Source: an uncultured Marinomonas sp. (GTDB lineage Bacteria > Pseudomonadota > Gammaproteobacteria > Pseudomonadales > Marinomonadaceae). Taken from it: DNA of 64,000 nt. The position numbers and the translations under genes are program-made. Positions 47,618 through 57,383 of the stretch are shown one piece after another; within the stretch, counting starts at the first letter, position 1; each line of letters starts with the position of its first letter. Location: NCBI GenBank assembly GCA_938009755.1, contig CALLIL010000009.1:1-64000 (forward strand), read 5' to 3'. The notes under the pieces were generated by a model. The model was not told where the DNA came from. It saw only the letters and a list, made by a program, of their open reading frames with translations, and did not search any database.

Positions 47618-49208
47618 TAGCAAGACAACCAAAGTCGCTTTTACCGCGCCACATTTTAAGGCCACAGAAGCTGGGCAAAAAATTCTCGACCAAGGCGGCA
47701 CGGCCATTGAAGCCATGGTCGCTGCGGCCGCCGCCATCGCGGTGGTGTATCCGCACATGAACGGATTAGGTGGTGATGGTTTTTGGTTAATCAGTGAACC
47801 GAACAAAGCGCCGATTGGCCTTGACGCATCAGGCAAAGCCGCACAAAACGCAACATTAGACGCTTATAGAGGTTACGACAGTATTCCAGCACGTGGCGGA
47901 AAAGCGGCCATTACCATGGCGGGCGCGGTAGCGGGTTGGCAAGACGCGTTATCGATCAGTAAAGATTGGCAGTCGCCTCTGCCGTTGGCGCATTTATTAG
48001 AAGACGCCGTGCGATTTGCCGAACAAGGCAGTGCTGTGACGCAAACTTATGTGGACGCAAGTAACAAGGTTTTTGATGATTTAGCCGACGTTCAAGGTTT
48101 TTCGACCTTTTTGAAAGACGGTGACGTATATGAAAAGGGTGATAATTTAACGCTTCCTGCCTTAGGGAAAACGTTAAGACGTCTTGCTGAAAAAGGCTTA
48201 GACGATTTTTATCATGGTGAAATCGCAGACACCTTGGCAAAAGAGCTGGCAACGGCTGGATCGCTTATTAGCTTGGCAGACTTTCATTCTTATCAAGCAA
48301 AACGTGTCACGCCATTGGCCGTCAAAACACGTGTGGGGACTTTGTATAATTTGCCTGCGCCGACGCAAGGCATCGCGTCTTTGCTGATTTTGGCTTTATA
48401 CGACCGTTTGTTTCATCGCTTTGAGATGCAGAACAAAACGCCAACCGACATGGCGCATTTGTTGATTGAATGTACCAAGCAAGCGTTTATTGCTCGAAAC
48501 ACGTTTTTAACCGATGAGACGAGATTGGCTATTGAGTTGTCTTCGTTATTGGACGATGAGCAATTAGAAACCATGTGCCATGACATCGCCTTAGAGCGTG
48601 CGCAACCTTGGCCGCATCAAGCGAAACACGGCGACACTATTTGGATGGGCGCCTGTGACAGCGAAGGTCGTATGGTGAGCTATATTCAAAGTCTGTACTG
48701 GGAGTTTGGCAGTGGTGTTGTGAGCCCTTCGACCGGTATTGTGTGGAACAATCGTGGCTCGTCTTTCTCATTAGAAAAAGGTTCTCTACAAGAGCTTGGG
48801 CCAGACTTGAAACCTTTCCATACGTTGAATCCTGCTTTTGCGGAGTTGAACGATGGTCGTCGTATGAGCTATGGCACCATGGGCGGTGAAGGCCAACCAC
48901 AAACCCAAGCGGCGCTGTTCAGTCGTTATGTATATCACGGTTTTCCATTAGACAAGGCGATCAGTGAAGGGCGTTGGTTACTGGGGAGAACCTGGGGCGA
49001 CGTGAGCCATAACTTGAAAATTGAGTCAGATTTTGCCGACACAAGCGCCGATGAATTGAAGGCACGAGGGCACGATTTAGTGGTCGTGGATGCGCAAAGT
49101 GAAATGATGGGACACGCTGGTGCTGTTGTCTTATTAGTCGATGGCGAAACCTTGGCCGCGACGGATCCGCGCAGTGATGGCTTAGCGGTATCGAGTAACG
49201 TTACGTAA
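47610..49208 (+). CDS. Gamma-glutamyltransferase-family Ntn hydrolase, HpxW (oxamate amidohydrolase)-like
   Basis: GGTAIEAMVAAAAAIAVVYPHMNGLGGDGFWL; candidate nucleophile Thr in HGDTIWMGACDSEGRMVSYIQS; GTMGGEGQPQTQ. Confidence 0.82.
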   Translation: MSNSKTTKVAFTAPHFKATEAGQKILDQGGTAIEAMVAAAAAIAVVYPHMNGLGGDGFWLISEPNKAPIGLDASGKAAQNATLDAYRGYDSIPARGGKAAITMAGAVAGWQDALSISKDWQSPLPLAHLLEDAVRFAEQGSAVTQTYVDASNKVFDDLADVQGFSTFLKDGDVYEKGDNLTLPALGKTLRRLAEKGLDDFYHGEIADTLAKELATAGSLISLADFHSYQAKRVTPLAVKTRVGTLYNLPAPTQGIASLLILALYDRLFHRFEMQNKTPTDMAHLLIECTKQAFIARNTFLTDETRLAIELSSLLDDEQLETMCHDIALERAQPWPHQAKHGDTIWMGACDSEGRMVSYIQSLYWEFGSGVVSPSTGIVWNNRGSSFSLEKGSLQELGPDLKPFHTLNPAFAELNDGRRMSYGTMGGEGQPQTQAALFSRYVYHGFPLDKAISEGRWLLGRTWGDVSHNLKIESDFADTSADELKARGHDLVVVDAQSEMMGHAGAVVLLVDGETLAATDPRSDGLAVSSNVT

Positions 49209-49262
49209 AACCTATTTTAAACATCATGCGCCTTGTTGCGTATGAAGAGGAGAAGAGAAGAA

Positions 49263-50081
49263 ATGTCATTTGTAATGGAAAATTACCCAATGTTATTGGC
49301 CATGATGGGAACCGGCGTGGTCGGTGGTATTTTAGCGGGATTATTGGGTGTGGGTGGCGGTATCGTCATTGTTCCTGTGTTGTTCTTTATTTATCAAGGT
49401 TTGGGCATAAGCAGTGATACGGCTATGTTAGTAGCGACGGCAACCTCGTTGGCAACCATTATTCCAACGTCTGTTAGTTCGATTCGCTCTCACCATGCCA
49501 AAGGTAATGTGGATTTTGATTTGCTAAAACAATGGGGCGTGTTTGTGTTTATCGGCGTTGTGGTTGGCAGTATTGTTGTGACTCGCGTTGAAGGCCAATG
49601 GTTAACCTTGTTGTTTGGCATCATTGCTAGCTTGTCTGCGTTGAACATGTTGTTCGCACGTAAAACCGCGTTGTTCCAGTCTTTACCGGGCAAAGCAGGG
49701 CAAAGTGTGATGGCCACTTTTATCGGCTTTTTCAGCAGTATGATCGGCATTGGCGGTGGCACATTGACCGTTCCGTCTCTGACATTTTGTAATTACCCAG
49801 CACACCGTGCCGTGGGAACCGCAGCCGCTGTTGGTTTGATTATTTCCTTGCCAGCGGCGATTACCATGTTGGTGGTGGGGGTGCGTCCTATCGATGCGCC
49901 GTTTGGCACCGTTGGCTTGGTTAACTTAATTGGCTTTGCTTGTATCGTGCCGTTGACCGTGTTGTTTGCGCCAGTGGGTGCGGGGTTGGCGAATCGTTTA
50001 GATGCTGCGAAGTTGAAAAAAGTGTTTGCTGTTGTGCTCATTATTACGGGCTTACGTATGTTGTATCAGGTTCTCGCTTAA
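49263..50081 (+). CDS. TauE/SafE family membrane protein
   Basis: GVVGGILAGLLGVGGGIVIVPVLFF ... GFFSSMIGIGGGTLTVPSL. Confidence 0.9.
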   Translation: MSFVMENYPMLLAMMGTGVVGGILAGLLGVGGGIVIVPVLFFIYQGLGISSDTAMLVATATSLATIIPTSVSSIRSHHAKGNVDFDLLKQWGVFVFIGVVVGSIVVTRVEGQWLTLLFGIIASLSALNMLFARKTALFQSLPGKAGQSVMATFIGFFSSMIGIGGGTLTVPSLTFCNYPAHRAVGTAAAVGLIISLPAAITMLVVGVRPIDAPFGTVGLVNLIGFACIVPLTVLFAPVGAGLANRLDAAKLKKVFAVVLIITGLRMLYQVLA

Positions 50082-50103
50082 ACTATTTTTTTAGGAGCTA
50101 TTT

Positions 50104-51324
50104 ATGCAACCTTTATCTTTTCCACCAAGACTATTAATGGGGCCGGGCCCAATTAACTGTTATCCGCGTGTGTTGTCCGCGATGTCGACACAGTTGGTTG
50201 GTCAGTACGACCCAACGATGACGAACTACATGAACGAAGTCATGGCATTGTATCGTCGTGTGTTTAATACGCAGAACCAGCAAACTTTTTTGATCGACGG
50301 AACCTCGCGTGCGGGCATTGAAGCGGCGCTAATTTCTTGCCTTGAACCGGGCGATAAAGTCTTGGTGCCGATCTTTGGTCGCTTTGGTCATTTGCTAGCG
50401 GAAATCGCAGAACGCGCGGATGCGGAAGTTCATACGATTGAAGTGCCTTGGGGTGAAGTGTTTGATCCTCAGCAAATCGAAGATGCAATAAAGCGAATAC
50501 AACCAAAGTTGTTAGCGATTGTGCAGGGCGATACGTCCACAACCATGTTGCAGCCATTGGAGCATTTGGGTGAGATTTGCCGTGCTCATGATGTGCTTTT
50601 TTACACAGACGCTACTGCATCCATCGGCGGAAACCCTTTTGAAACAGATACTTGGAAAGTCGATGCGGTGTCTGTTGGCTTGCAAAAATGCCTTGGTGGC
50701 CCGTCTGGCAGTGCGCCTATTTCATTGAGTGAGCGTTTTGTTTCAACGGTGCGTAAACGTGCGCACGTCGAAGCAGGGATTCGTGATGTACATCACCAAG
50801 GTTCTGCGGGTATGCGTATTCGCTCGAACTATTTTGATTTGCCAATGATCATGGATTATTGGGGTGAAGAGCGTTTGAACCATCACACTGAAGCGGCCAC
50901 CATGTTATTTGGTGCGCGTGAATGTGCGGTTGGCTTGTTAACGGAAGGCCAAGACGCTGTATTGAAACGTCACCAGTTAGCAGGAGATGCCATGCTAAAA
51001 GGGATTCAAGCCATGGGACTGAAACCGTTCGGTGATTTGAACCACAAAATGAGCAACGTGGTTGGCGTAGATATTCCAGACGCGGTTGACGGTGAAGCGA
51101 TTCGCCATGAATTGTTGAATACCTTTAACATTGAAATCGGCACCAGCTTTGGCCCATTAAAAGGCAAAGTATGGCGCATCGGCACCATGGGTTATAACGC
51201 TCGCCAAGACGCGGTTCTACAAACCTTGCAGTCTCTTGAAACTGTTTTACGTCGTGGTGGATTCTCTCTTCCTGCGGGCGAAGCGGTTGATGCGGCCATG
51301 TCGATTTACGCTGGAGAAGCCTAA
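50104..51324 (+). CDS. Class V aminotransferase, (S)-ureidoglycine-glyoxylate transaminase (PucG/HpxJ)-like
   Basis: LLMGPGPINCYPRVL, TSRAGIEAALISCLEPGDKVLVPIFGRFGHLL, QGDTSTTMLQPLEHLG. Confidence 0.85.
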   Translation: MQPLSFPPRLLMGPGPINCYPRVLSAMSTQLVGQYDPTMTNYMNEVMALYRRVFNTQNQQTFLIDGTSRAGIEAALISCLEPGDKVLVPIFGRFGHLLAEIAERADAEVHTIEVPWGEVFDPQQIEDAIKRIQPKLLAIVQGDTSTTMLQPLEHLGEICRAHDVLFYTDATASIGGNPFETDTWKVDAVSVGLQKCLGGPSGSAPISLSERFVSTVRKRAHVEAGIRDVHHQGSAGMRIRSNYFDLPMIMDYWGEERLNHHTEAATMLFGARECAVGLLTEGQDAVLKRHQLAGDAMLKGIQAMGLKPFGDLNHKMSNVVGVDIPDAVDGEAIRHELLNTFNIEIGTSFGPLKGKVWRIGTMGYNARQDAVLQTLQSLETVLRRGGFSLPAGEAVDAAMSIYAGEA

Positions 51325-52547
51325 TGACGGATTATGGCAAAATCGCACAACAAGTAATGTCTCGTTGTGACGAGCTTGGCAAAATCAGTCAGTCTGACGA
51401 GTATCTAGACCGTCGTTATTTGACGGCAGAGCATAAGCAAGCCAATGAATTGGTTGGCGGTTGGATGGCCCAAGCGGGCATGAAAACATGGCAAGACGAA
51501 GCGGGGAATTTGTGTGGGCGTTTAGAAAGTAAAACGCCTAATGCACCTCGCTATTTGATCGGCAGTCATTTAGACACAGTGCCAAATGGCGGTAAATATG
51601 ACGGCATGTTGGGGGTTATTACACCGATTTGCTTGATTCAGGAGTTGACAGATCAAGGGTTTGAACTGCCGTTTCATTTGGATTTAGTTGGCTTCGGAGA
51701 CGAAGAAGGCACGCGCTTTCGTTCCACTTTGCTTGGCAGTCGCGCGCTCACAGGCAAATGGCCAGAAGAATGGCGAAAGGTGGAAGACAGCGACGGTGTG
51801 AGTTTGCCAGACGCGTTAAAAGCCTTTGGTTTAGACTTTGATAAGGTCAAACACGCCGCCATAGATAACCGTAATTTATTGGGTTATTTAGAACTGCATA
51901 TCGAGCAAGGCCCCGTACTAGAAGACGAAAATTTGCCTGTTGGCGTTGTGAGTGCCATTGCCGGTGCGAAGCGTTTTGATTTGTCTGTAAAAGGCATGGC
52001 TGGACACGCAGGCACAGTGCCAATGCCATTGCGCCAAGACGCGTTATGCGCAGTCAGTGAGATGATTCTTGCGGTCGAAAAAGTTGCTCAAGAGCACGGT
52101 ATCGTCGCCACGGTTGGTGAGATTAATAACCGACCAAATGGCGTGAATGTGATTTCAGGTTACACGCAATTTTCCTTAGACATTCGAAGCGAATTTGATG
52201 AAAAGCGTGACGCTGGATTGGCGAAAATCATGTCAGATATTGAAATGATTGCTGCTCGTCGTAATGTCATTCTCGAAGCCAAACAGACTCACGCTGCGCC
52301 GTCGGTTCATTGTGATCCTGCATTACAAACCGTGCTTCGTAATGCCATTGAACACACAGGGCATCGGGTTTTGACACTGCCTTCTGGCGCAGGTCACGAC
52401 GCCATGGCAATTGCTGATATCTGTCCTGTTGCCATGTTGTTTATGCGCTGTGACAAAGGCATTAGCCATAATCCTGCTGAAGCCATCATGGAGCGAGATG
52501 TGGTGGTGACATTAGAAGTGCTAGACCACGCCATTCAAAATTTGTGA
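51324..52547 (+). CDS. Zn-dependent M20-family amidohydrolase, allantoate amidohydrolase (AllC/HpxK)-like
   Basis: GSHLDTVPNGGKYDGMLGV, GFGDEEGTRF, LHIEQGPVLE, GHAGTVPM. Confidence 0.87.
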   Translation: MTDYGKIAQQVMSRCDELGKISQSDEYLDRRYLTAEHKQANELVGGWMAQAGMKTWQDEAGNLCGRLESKTPNAPRYLIGSHLDTVPNGGKYDGMLGVITPICLIQELTDQGFELPFHLDLVGFGDEEGTRFRSTLLGSRALTGKWPEEWRKVEDSDGVSLPDALKAFGLDFDKVKHAAIDNRNLLGYLELHIEQGPVLEDENLPVGVVSAIAGAKRFDLSVKGMAGHAGTVPMPLRQDALCAVSEMILAVEKVAQEHGIVATVGEINNRPNGVNVISGYTQFSLDIRSEFDEKRDAGLAKIMSDIEMIAARRNVILEAKQTHAAPSVHCDPALQTVLRNAIEHTGHRVLTLPSGAGHDAMAIADICPVAMLFMRCDKGISHNPAEAIMERDVVVTLEVLDHAIQNL

Positions 52548-52555
52548 GGTAAACA

Positions 52556-52921
52556 ATGAAATTCACACGAATCTATAACGACGAAGAAGGCAAAAGCCAC
52601 TTTGGAGAATTGGAGCTGACGTTAAAAGACGGCGGGCCGATTGGTTTCTTATCAGAGCGTTTCCCAGCGGGTGACATCATCTTCCGAGAAACCCCAAGTG
52701 ACTACGATTTTAAATGGCACCCAGCACCACAACGTCAACTGTTGTTCATCATTAAAGGGCGTTGCGAATTCAAAGTCTCGTCTGGCGAAACACGCCAATT
52801 CGGTGGCGGTGATTTGCTGTTTCTCGAAGACACAGAAGGCGAAGGCCATTGCAGCAAAGCCTTATTCAACGAAGTCCGCCATTCTATTTTTGTCACGGTT
52901 CCTGAAGATGTGGAGCTATAA
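52556..52921 (+). CDS. Small single-domain cupin protein
   Basis: WHPAPQRQLLFIIKGRCEFKVSSGETRQFGGGDLLFLEDTEGEGH. Confidence 0.82.
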   Translation: MKFTRIYNDEEGKSHFGELELTLKDGGPIGFLSERFPAGDIIFRETPSDYDFKWHPAPQRQLLFIIKGRCEFKVSSGETRQFGGGDLLFLEDTEGEGHCSKALFNEVRHSIFVTVPEDVEL

Positions 52922-52948
52922 GATAGAAAAGGAAAACTATTTTCCCCT

Positions 52949-54034
52949 TTAATTGTTTAAGTGTTCAAACAAAAAGCTTTGTACTGCGTCTAAATGTTTG
53001 TAAATCGCTTCTATATGCGATGACATGCTTGCTTCTGTAGAGGCCAGTTTCTCAAAGCTTTCCCCATCAAAACTCATCATGTCTTTGGCTAAATTTTCTA
53101 GTTGCTCCAGCGCATCATGGATCTTTATAAAGCCTGTTTGTTTTCTAAAATCAAACTCGTTGTCTGTGCCGTTGTAATACCAGTCGCCGAAGTTGGTGGC
53201 TCTAATGTCCATGTGTGTGGCTTGTGTGTCGCCCTTGAGCGCAGCGATTAAATAGCCTGATTTCCATTGGTTCAGTTCCAATAATGACGCGGCTGAATGT
53301 GCAAACGCCATAGATTGATAACCGACTGTTACCAGTTCGCCTGAGCTGGTAGCGGTTTTTTCAGAGGATTCGCTGAGTTTTGCACAGGCTTGGCTGGCAT
53401 CAAGCGTGGCGGCGTGTAGATCGTCGATCTGTTCGCTGACTTTGGTGGTGCTGTCGTCAATGCGATTTACCAAGGTAGAAATTTGCTCACTGGCGTCTCT
53501 GGATTTGGTGGCGAGTGCTCTCACTTCGTCGGCCACAACGGCAAAGCCTCGACCATGTTCACCAGCTCGTGCGGCTTCAATAGCGGCGTTCAACGCCAGT
53601 AGTTTGGTTTGCTCAGAGATACTTTGGATGATGTCGGTAAAGCCTTTTATCTCGCCTGCAATGCTTTTTAAACCAACCACGTCTTCTAAGCTTAAATTGG
53701 TTTGATTGGAAATAGCGAGCAATTGGTGAGTTAGCTGAGCGATCTCTTTTTGGTTATTTTCTATGTCTTCATTGTTCCCTTCAGATTCACTCATTGGAGT
53801 GAACAAGAGTTCAGAAATCTGGTTGATGGCATTGAGAGAGTGATTAAGTATCGCTTGCTGCGGTATTAAAAATTTCTCGTTAATAGGGCTAGGTGATGCT
53901 TTTTTATTGTGTTGTGCTTGGAAATTATTGAAGTCGGATGTGATCGTTTCCAATTTTTGTTCAATGGACTGCTTTTCTCGCCGTGTTTTGGCCAACTCAT
54001 TTTCCAATTCTTGAATACGTTTTTTACCAAACAT
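52949..54034 (-). CDS. Soluble methyl-accepting chemotaxis-like protein with degenerate CZB-like C-terminus
   Basis: [35 protein letters not shown]; no TM; C-terminal NQWK...FGDWYY...IHDALEQ. Confidence 0.87.
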   Translation of the reverse strand: MFGKKRIQELENELAKTRREKQSIEQKLETITSDFNNFQAQHNKKASPSPINEKFLIPQQAILNHSLNAINQISELLFTPMSESEGNNEDIENNQKEIAQLTHQLLAISNQTNLSLEDVVGLKSIAGEIKGFTDIIQSISEQTKLLALNAAIEAARAGEHGRGFAVVADEVRALATKSRDASEQISTLVNRIDDSTTKVSEQIDDLHAATLDASQACAKLSESSEKTATSSGELVTVGYQSMAFAHSAASLLELNQWKSGYLIAALKGDTQATHMDIRATNFGDWYYNGTDNEFDFRKQTGFIKIHDALEQLENLAKDMMSFDGESFEKLASTEASMSSHIEAIYKHLDAVQSFLFEHLNN

Positions 54035-54067
54035 GTTCTATAAATTCCGTTGTGAAAGAAGAAAGTA

Positions 54068-54099
54068 AAAGACGCCAGCTTTTTATTAAGGCTGGCGTA
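54068..54099. terminator. Putative terminator hairpin
   Basis: ACGCCAGCTTTTTATTAAGGCTGGCGT. Confidence 0.6.
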
Positions 54100-54122
54100 C
54101 GAAAGAGAGATTCTTTGGGGGG

Positions 54123-55496
54123 TTAGCCCATGTCTGGTTCAAACAAACCACGCTTCATATACAGCTTGACCCAAAGTGCACCAATAACGCTAAGAACCAA
54201 TAAAATGCTGCCTGCAATGGTGTAAACCAATTGCGTCATTTCTGGTGCTGGAGAGTTATTCGCCGCCACATAAAGCATGCCTGCAATGCCTAAGATTTGA
54301 GGCAAAGGGTAGAAAGGCGTTTTGTAAGGACGCTCTTGATTCGGCAAACGTTTACGCAGAACGATGACATCAATATGCGCCACACAGTAAGCCAACAACC
54401 AACTTGTTGTTGCGGCAATGATTAATGGAATCAAAGCATCGATACTGAAAATGAAGAATGGAATCGTAATACCAACCGCCATCATCAAAGTGCCAACCCA
54501 AGGCACATTATGCTTATTGGTGATTTTCAACTGCGGGAAGGCTTGTTTGTTTTCAGACATACCTTGAAGCATTTTAGGCACGGCAGATAAAATGGTGTTC
54601 ATTGTGCTGCAAGTCGCTGTAACCGCCATAACTGCCGCAATGATTAAGCCACTCTGACCAAAGACCGCATTCGCATAATCAATGAAAGGCAGCGGTGATC
54701 CCATGATGCTTTCTACATCCATCAATAGGCTTGCACCATAAGCGAAAGCAACGAAGATGGTGAAGATCAAGAAAAGCGACAAGTGCATAGCACGAGGAAT
54801 GTTTTTATTTGGGTTCTTAACCTCATTGATCAGTGGGCAAATGAATTCAACACCCACCATAGTCCAAAGTGCCAAGCCAACTAAACCAATAACACTGCCG
54901 TTTAATATGCCATCGAAGCTCCAATCCACTGGCGTGCCAGTAAATTCTTGTGGGGATGCTAAGCCACTAGTAATAGCTGTTGCGCCAGTAATGACCAAGG
55001 CTGTGATGAGTATGAATGCCAATAGATTTTGTACTTTTGCGAAAACATCCGTACCGATTAGATTTGTCACTGTGAAGAGCCCAAGGATCAATAATGGAAC
55101 CAGCTTTTCTGGCAGTAATCCCGGAAATAATTCACCCAAAATGGCATCAACCAAGAACATTTCCACAGGTAAAGCGAGAATCGCCACGACAACATAACCT
55201 GCAAACACAGAGACAATGGCTGGGAAATGACCAATGGCCTTTTGTGTGTAAGTTGCCAATGTTCCTTCTTGTGGGAACATTAATGACAGTTCCGCAAAAC
55301 TCATGGCATTAAATTGCGCTAGAATCAGTGCAATGATCATGGCAAAAACAAACGCCATGCCGCCAATACCTATGCCTTGTAATGCCGAAATCATAACGCC
55401 TTGTGCGATAACTAACCCTACACAAATGGCCATCATGGTTAAAAAGCCTATTTTTTTATTCGCGCCCGAAGCCGCTGAACTCTGAATATCGCTCAT
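54123..55496 (-). CDS. APC family amino acid/amine permease
   Basis: 12-TM APC pattern; AELSLMFPQEGTLATYTQKAIGHFPAIVSVFAGYV. Confidence 0.88.
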   Translation of the reverse strand: MSDIQSSAASGANKKIGFLTMMAICVGLVIAQGVMISALQGIGIGGMAFVFAMIIALILAQFNAMSFAELSLMFPQEGTLATYTQKAIGHFPAIVSVFAGYVVVAILALPVEMFLVDAILGELFPGLLPEKLVPLLILGLFTVTNLIGTDVFAKVQNLLAFILITALVITGATAITSGLASPQEFTGTPVDWSFDGILNGSVIGLVGLALWTMVGVEFICPLINEVKNPNKNIPRAMHLSLFLIFTIFVAFAYGASLLMDVESIMGSPLPFIDYANAVFGQSGLIIAAVMAVTATCSTMNTILSAVPKMLQGMSENKQAFPQLKITNKHNVPWVGTLMMAVGITIPFFIFSIDALIPLIIAATTSWLLAYCVAHIDVIVLRKRLPNQERPYKTPFYPLPQILGIAGMLYVAANNSPAPEMTQLVYTIAGSILLVLSVIGALWVKLYMKRGLFEPDMG

Positions 55497-55557
55497 GTAT
55501 TTGTTCCTCTTATGAGTAGTTTTTATGTTTCTTTACTGTTCTTATCTTTTTATTGTC

Positions 55558-56850
55558 TTAGAGCCGATCAAACCGATAAGGGCTTGGGTCGATGATGGGC
55601 TCAGCGCCAGACACAAGGTCGGCTGCTAATTGCCCTGCGGCGGGTCCTGTGCCAAATCCGTGTCCTGAGAATCCTGTGGCTATCGTGAGCCCTGGAATCG
55701 CTTGTATTTTGTCAATAACAGGGTTGGAATCTGGTGTGACATCAATGACGCCAGCCCACTCTTCGTCTATTTCTGCGTTATTAAAGACGGGCCAAGCGTT
55801 ACAAAGGTTGGTCAATGCTTCTTGGTTTAAGCTTGGATTCGCTGCTGGATCATTCACGCGGACTTTTTCAAAAGGAGAAAGTTGGTTGGCTTTCCAACGT
55901 CTTGCTAACCCAAGGTCTTGCATAAACGCTTTGCCTAAAGACGGTCTCAAAAAGCTGTGTTGAGCTTTTAGTTGGCTTAAATAGCGCCAACCAATTAACA
56001 AATGATCCAAAGTCAGAGGGGCATCTAGAGCGCTACGTTGCGTGATGATGAAGCCGCCGTCTTGGTGTTTTCGGAAGGAGAAGTCAGGGCCGCCAACGGC
56101 AATATCTGTCGGGCCATCCATTGGTTTGGTTCTTACCACCGAGCAAACAAGAGGTAATGTTGGTAAAGAAACACCAAGGTTGCCTAAGAAACGTCGTGAC
56201 CAAGCACCGCCCGCAAGAAGGACTTGCTCACAGCGTATTTCGCCTTTTTCGGTAACGACACCGCTCACTTTGCCACCGGTTGTTGATAAGGTTCGCACGG
56301 CGCAATGTTGAATAATCACAGCCCCTTTATTGATTGCCGCTTGGGCAATAGCGCTTGCAGCAATCGAAGGTTCAGCACGGCCATCAGAAGGGGTGTAAAT
56401 GCCGCCAGCCCAATCGCCTTTGCCACCGGGAACCGATTCATCAATCTCTTTTGTGCTCAGCATTTTTGAGTCCAAAGAAAGAGAATCAACGGACTTGAGC
56501 CAAGCTTCATGCATGGCGACTTGTTCTTCTGTTTTAGCTAAGAACATAATGCCAGCTTGCTTGTAACCCACTTCTTTGCCGATGCGTTCTGGCATCTCCG
56601 CCCAAAGCTTGTCTGCGGCTAAGGCCAGAGGTACGTCGTCAGCGTGTCGACTGGTTTTACGAATCCAACCCAAATTTCGGGAAGACTGTTCACCTGCAAT
56701 ATGGCCTTTCTCAATCAGCACAACCGGAATGTTGCGTTCTGCTAGTGTCAGAGCGGCGGTAACACCGACAATCCCACCGCCGATAATCACAACTGTGGTG
56801 GATTCAGGCAGTTGGTCAGTGGTCTGAACTTTCTCAAGGGTTTTGGTCAT
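55558..56850 (-). CDS. FAD-dependent oxidoreductase (DAO family)
   Basis: VVIIGGGIVGVTAALTLAERNIPVVLIEKGHIAGEQSSRNLGWIRK; ATGFSGHGFGTGPAAGQLAADLV. Confidence 0.92.
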   Translation of the reverse strand: MTKTLEKVQTTDQLPESTTVVIIGGGIVGVTAALTLAERNIPVVLIEKGHIAGEQSSRNLGWIRKTSRHADDVPLALAADKLWAEMPERIGKEVGYKQAGIMFLAKTEEQVAMHEAWLKSVDSLSLDSKMLSTKEIDESVPGGKGDWAGGIYTPSDGRAEPSIAASAIAQAAINKGAVIIQHCAVRTLSTTGGKVSGVVTEKGEIRCEQVLLAGGAWSRRFLGNLGVSLPTLPLVCSVVRTKPMDGPTDIAVGGPDFSFRKHQDGGFIITQRSALDAPLTLDHLLIGWRYLSQLKAQHSFLRPSLGKAFMQDLGLARRWKANQLSPFEKVRVNDPAANPSLNQEALTNLCNAWPVFNNAEIDEEWAGVIDVTPDSNPVIDKIQAIPGLTIATGFSGHGFGTGPAAGQLAADLVSGAEPIIDPSPYRFDRL

Positions 56851-56878
56851 CAGGTGAACTCCTAAGCTAAAGGCGATA

Positions 56879-57298
56879 TTAAGCGAGGTCGATTTTCTGT
56901 ACGTTGGCGGAAGAAGCGCCTTTATAAGCCGTTACTTCCAGCTCGACCTTGTACGTCGTGGAGCCAAGAGGTGGACATGTCACGGTTGTTGCTGGGTCAA
57001 TGCCGTGGAATTTTGAACCTATGTATTCCATTACTGTGTGCGTGTCGGCTGGATCTTGAATGAACACACGTGACATCACGACGTCTTCTAAAGAAGAGTC
57101 GACGGCTTCTAGAGCGGATTCTATGTTTCTAAATACTTGTTCCGTTTGTTCAATTGCATCGGTTGGGATTTCTTTTGTGTCAGGGTTGCGGCCTGCGGTA
57201 TTGGAAACAAAGATCCAGTTATCGACGGCAACAAGACGTGAATAACTGCCGATTTCTTCGAACTTAGAACCTGTTTTTACTTTGGTGATGTTGGTCAT
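56879..57298 (-). CDS. RidA family (YjgF/UK114) protein
   Basis: Rid-family pattern: WIFVSNTAGRNPDTKEIPTDAIEQTEQVFRNIESALEAVDSSLEDVVMSRVFI. Confidence 0.88.
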   Translation of the reverse strand: MTNITKVKTGSKFEEIGSYSRLVAVDNWIFVSNTAGRNPDTKEIPTDAIEQTEQVFRNIESALEAVDSSLEDVVMSRVFIQDPADTHTVMEYIGSKFHGIDPATTVTCPPLGSTTYKVELEVTAYKGASSANVQKIDLA

Positions 57299-57383
57299 GA
57301 GGTCTGCCTACTTACATTAAAAATGAATAGAGAAAGCAGCGTAGAAGACTCTCTCGCTGCTTTTTGTTTGTTGGTTATGGTGC

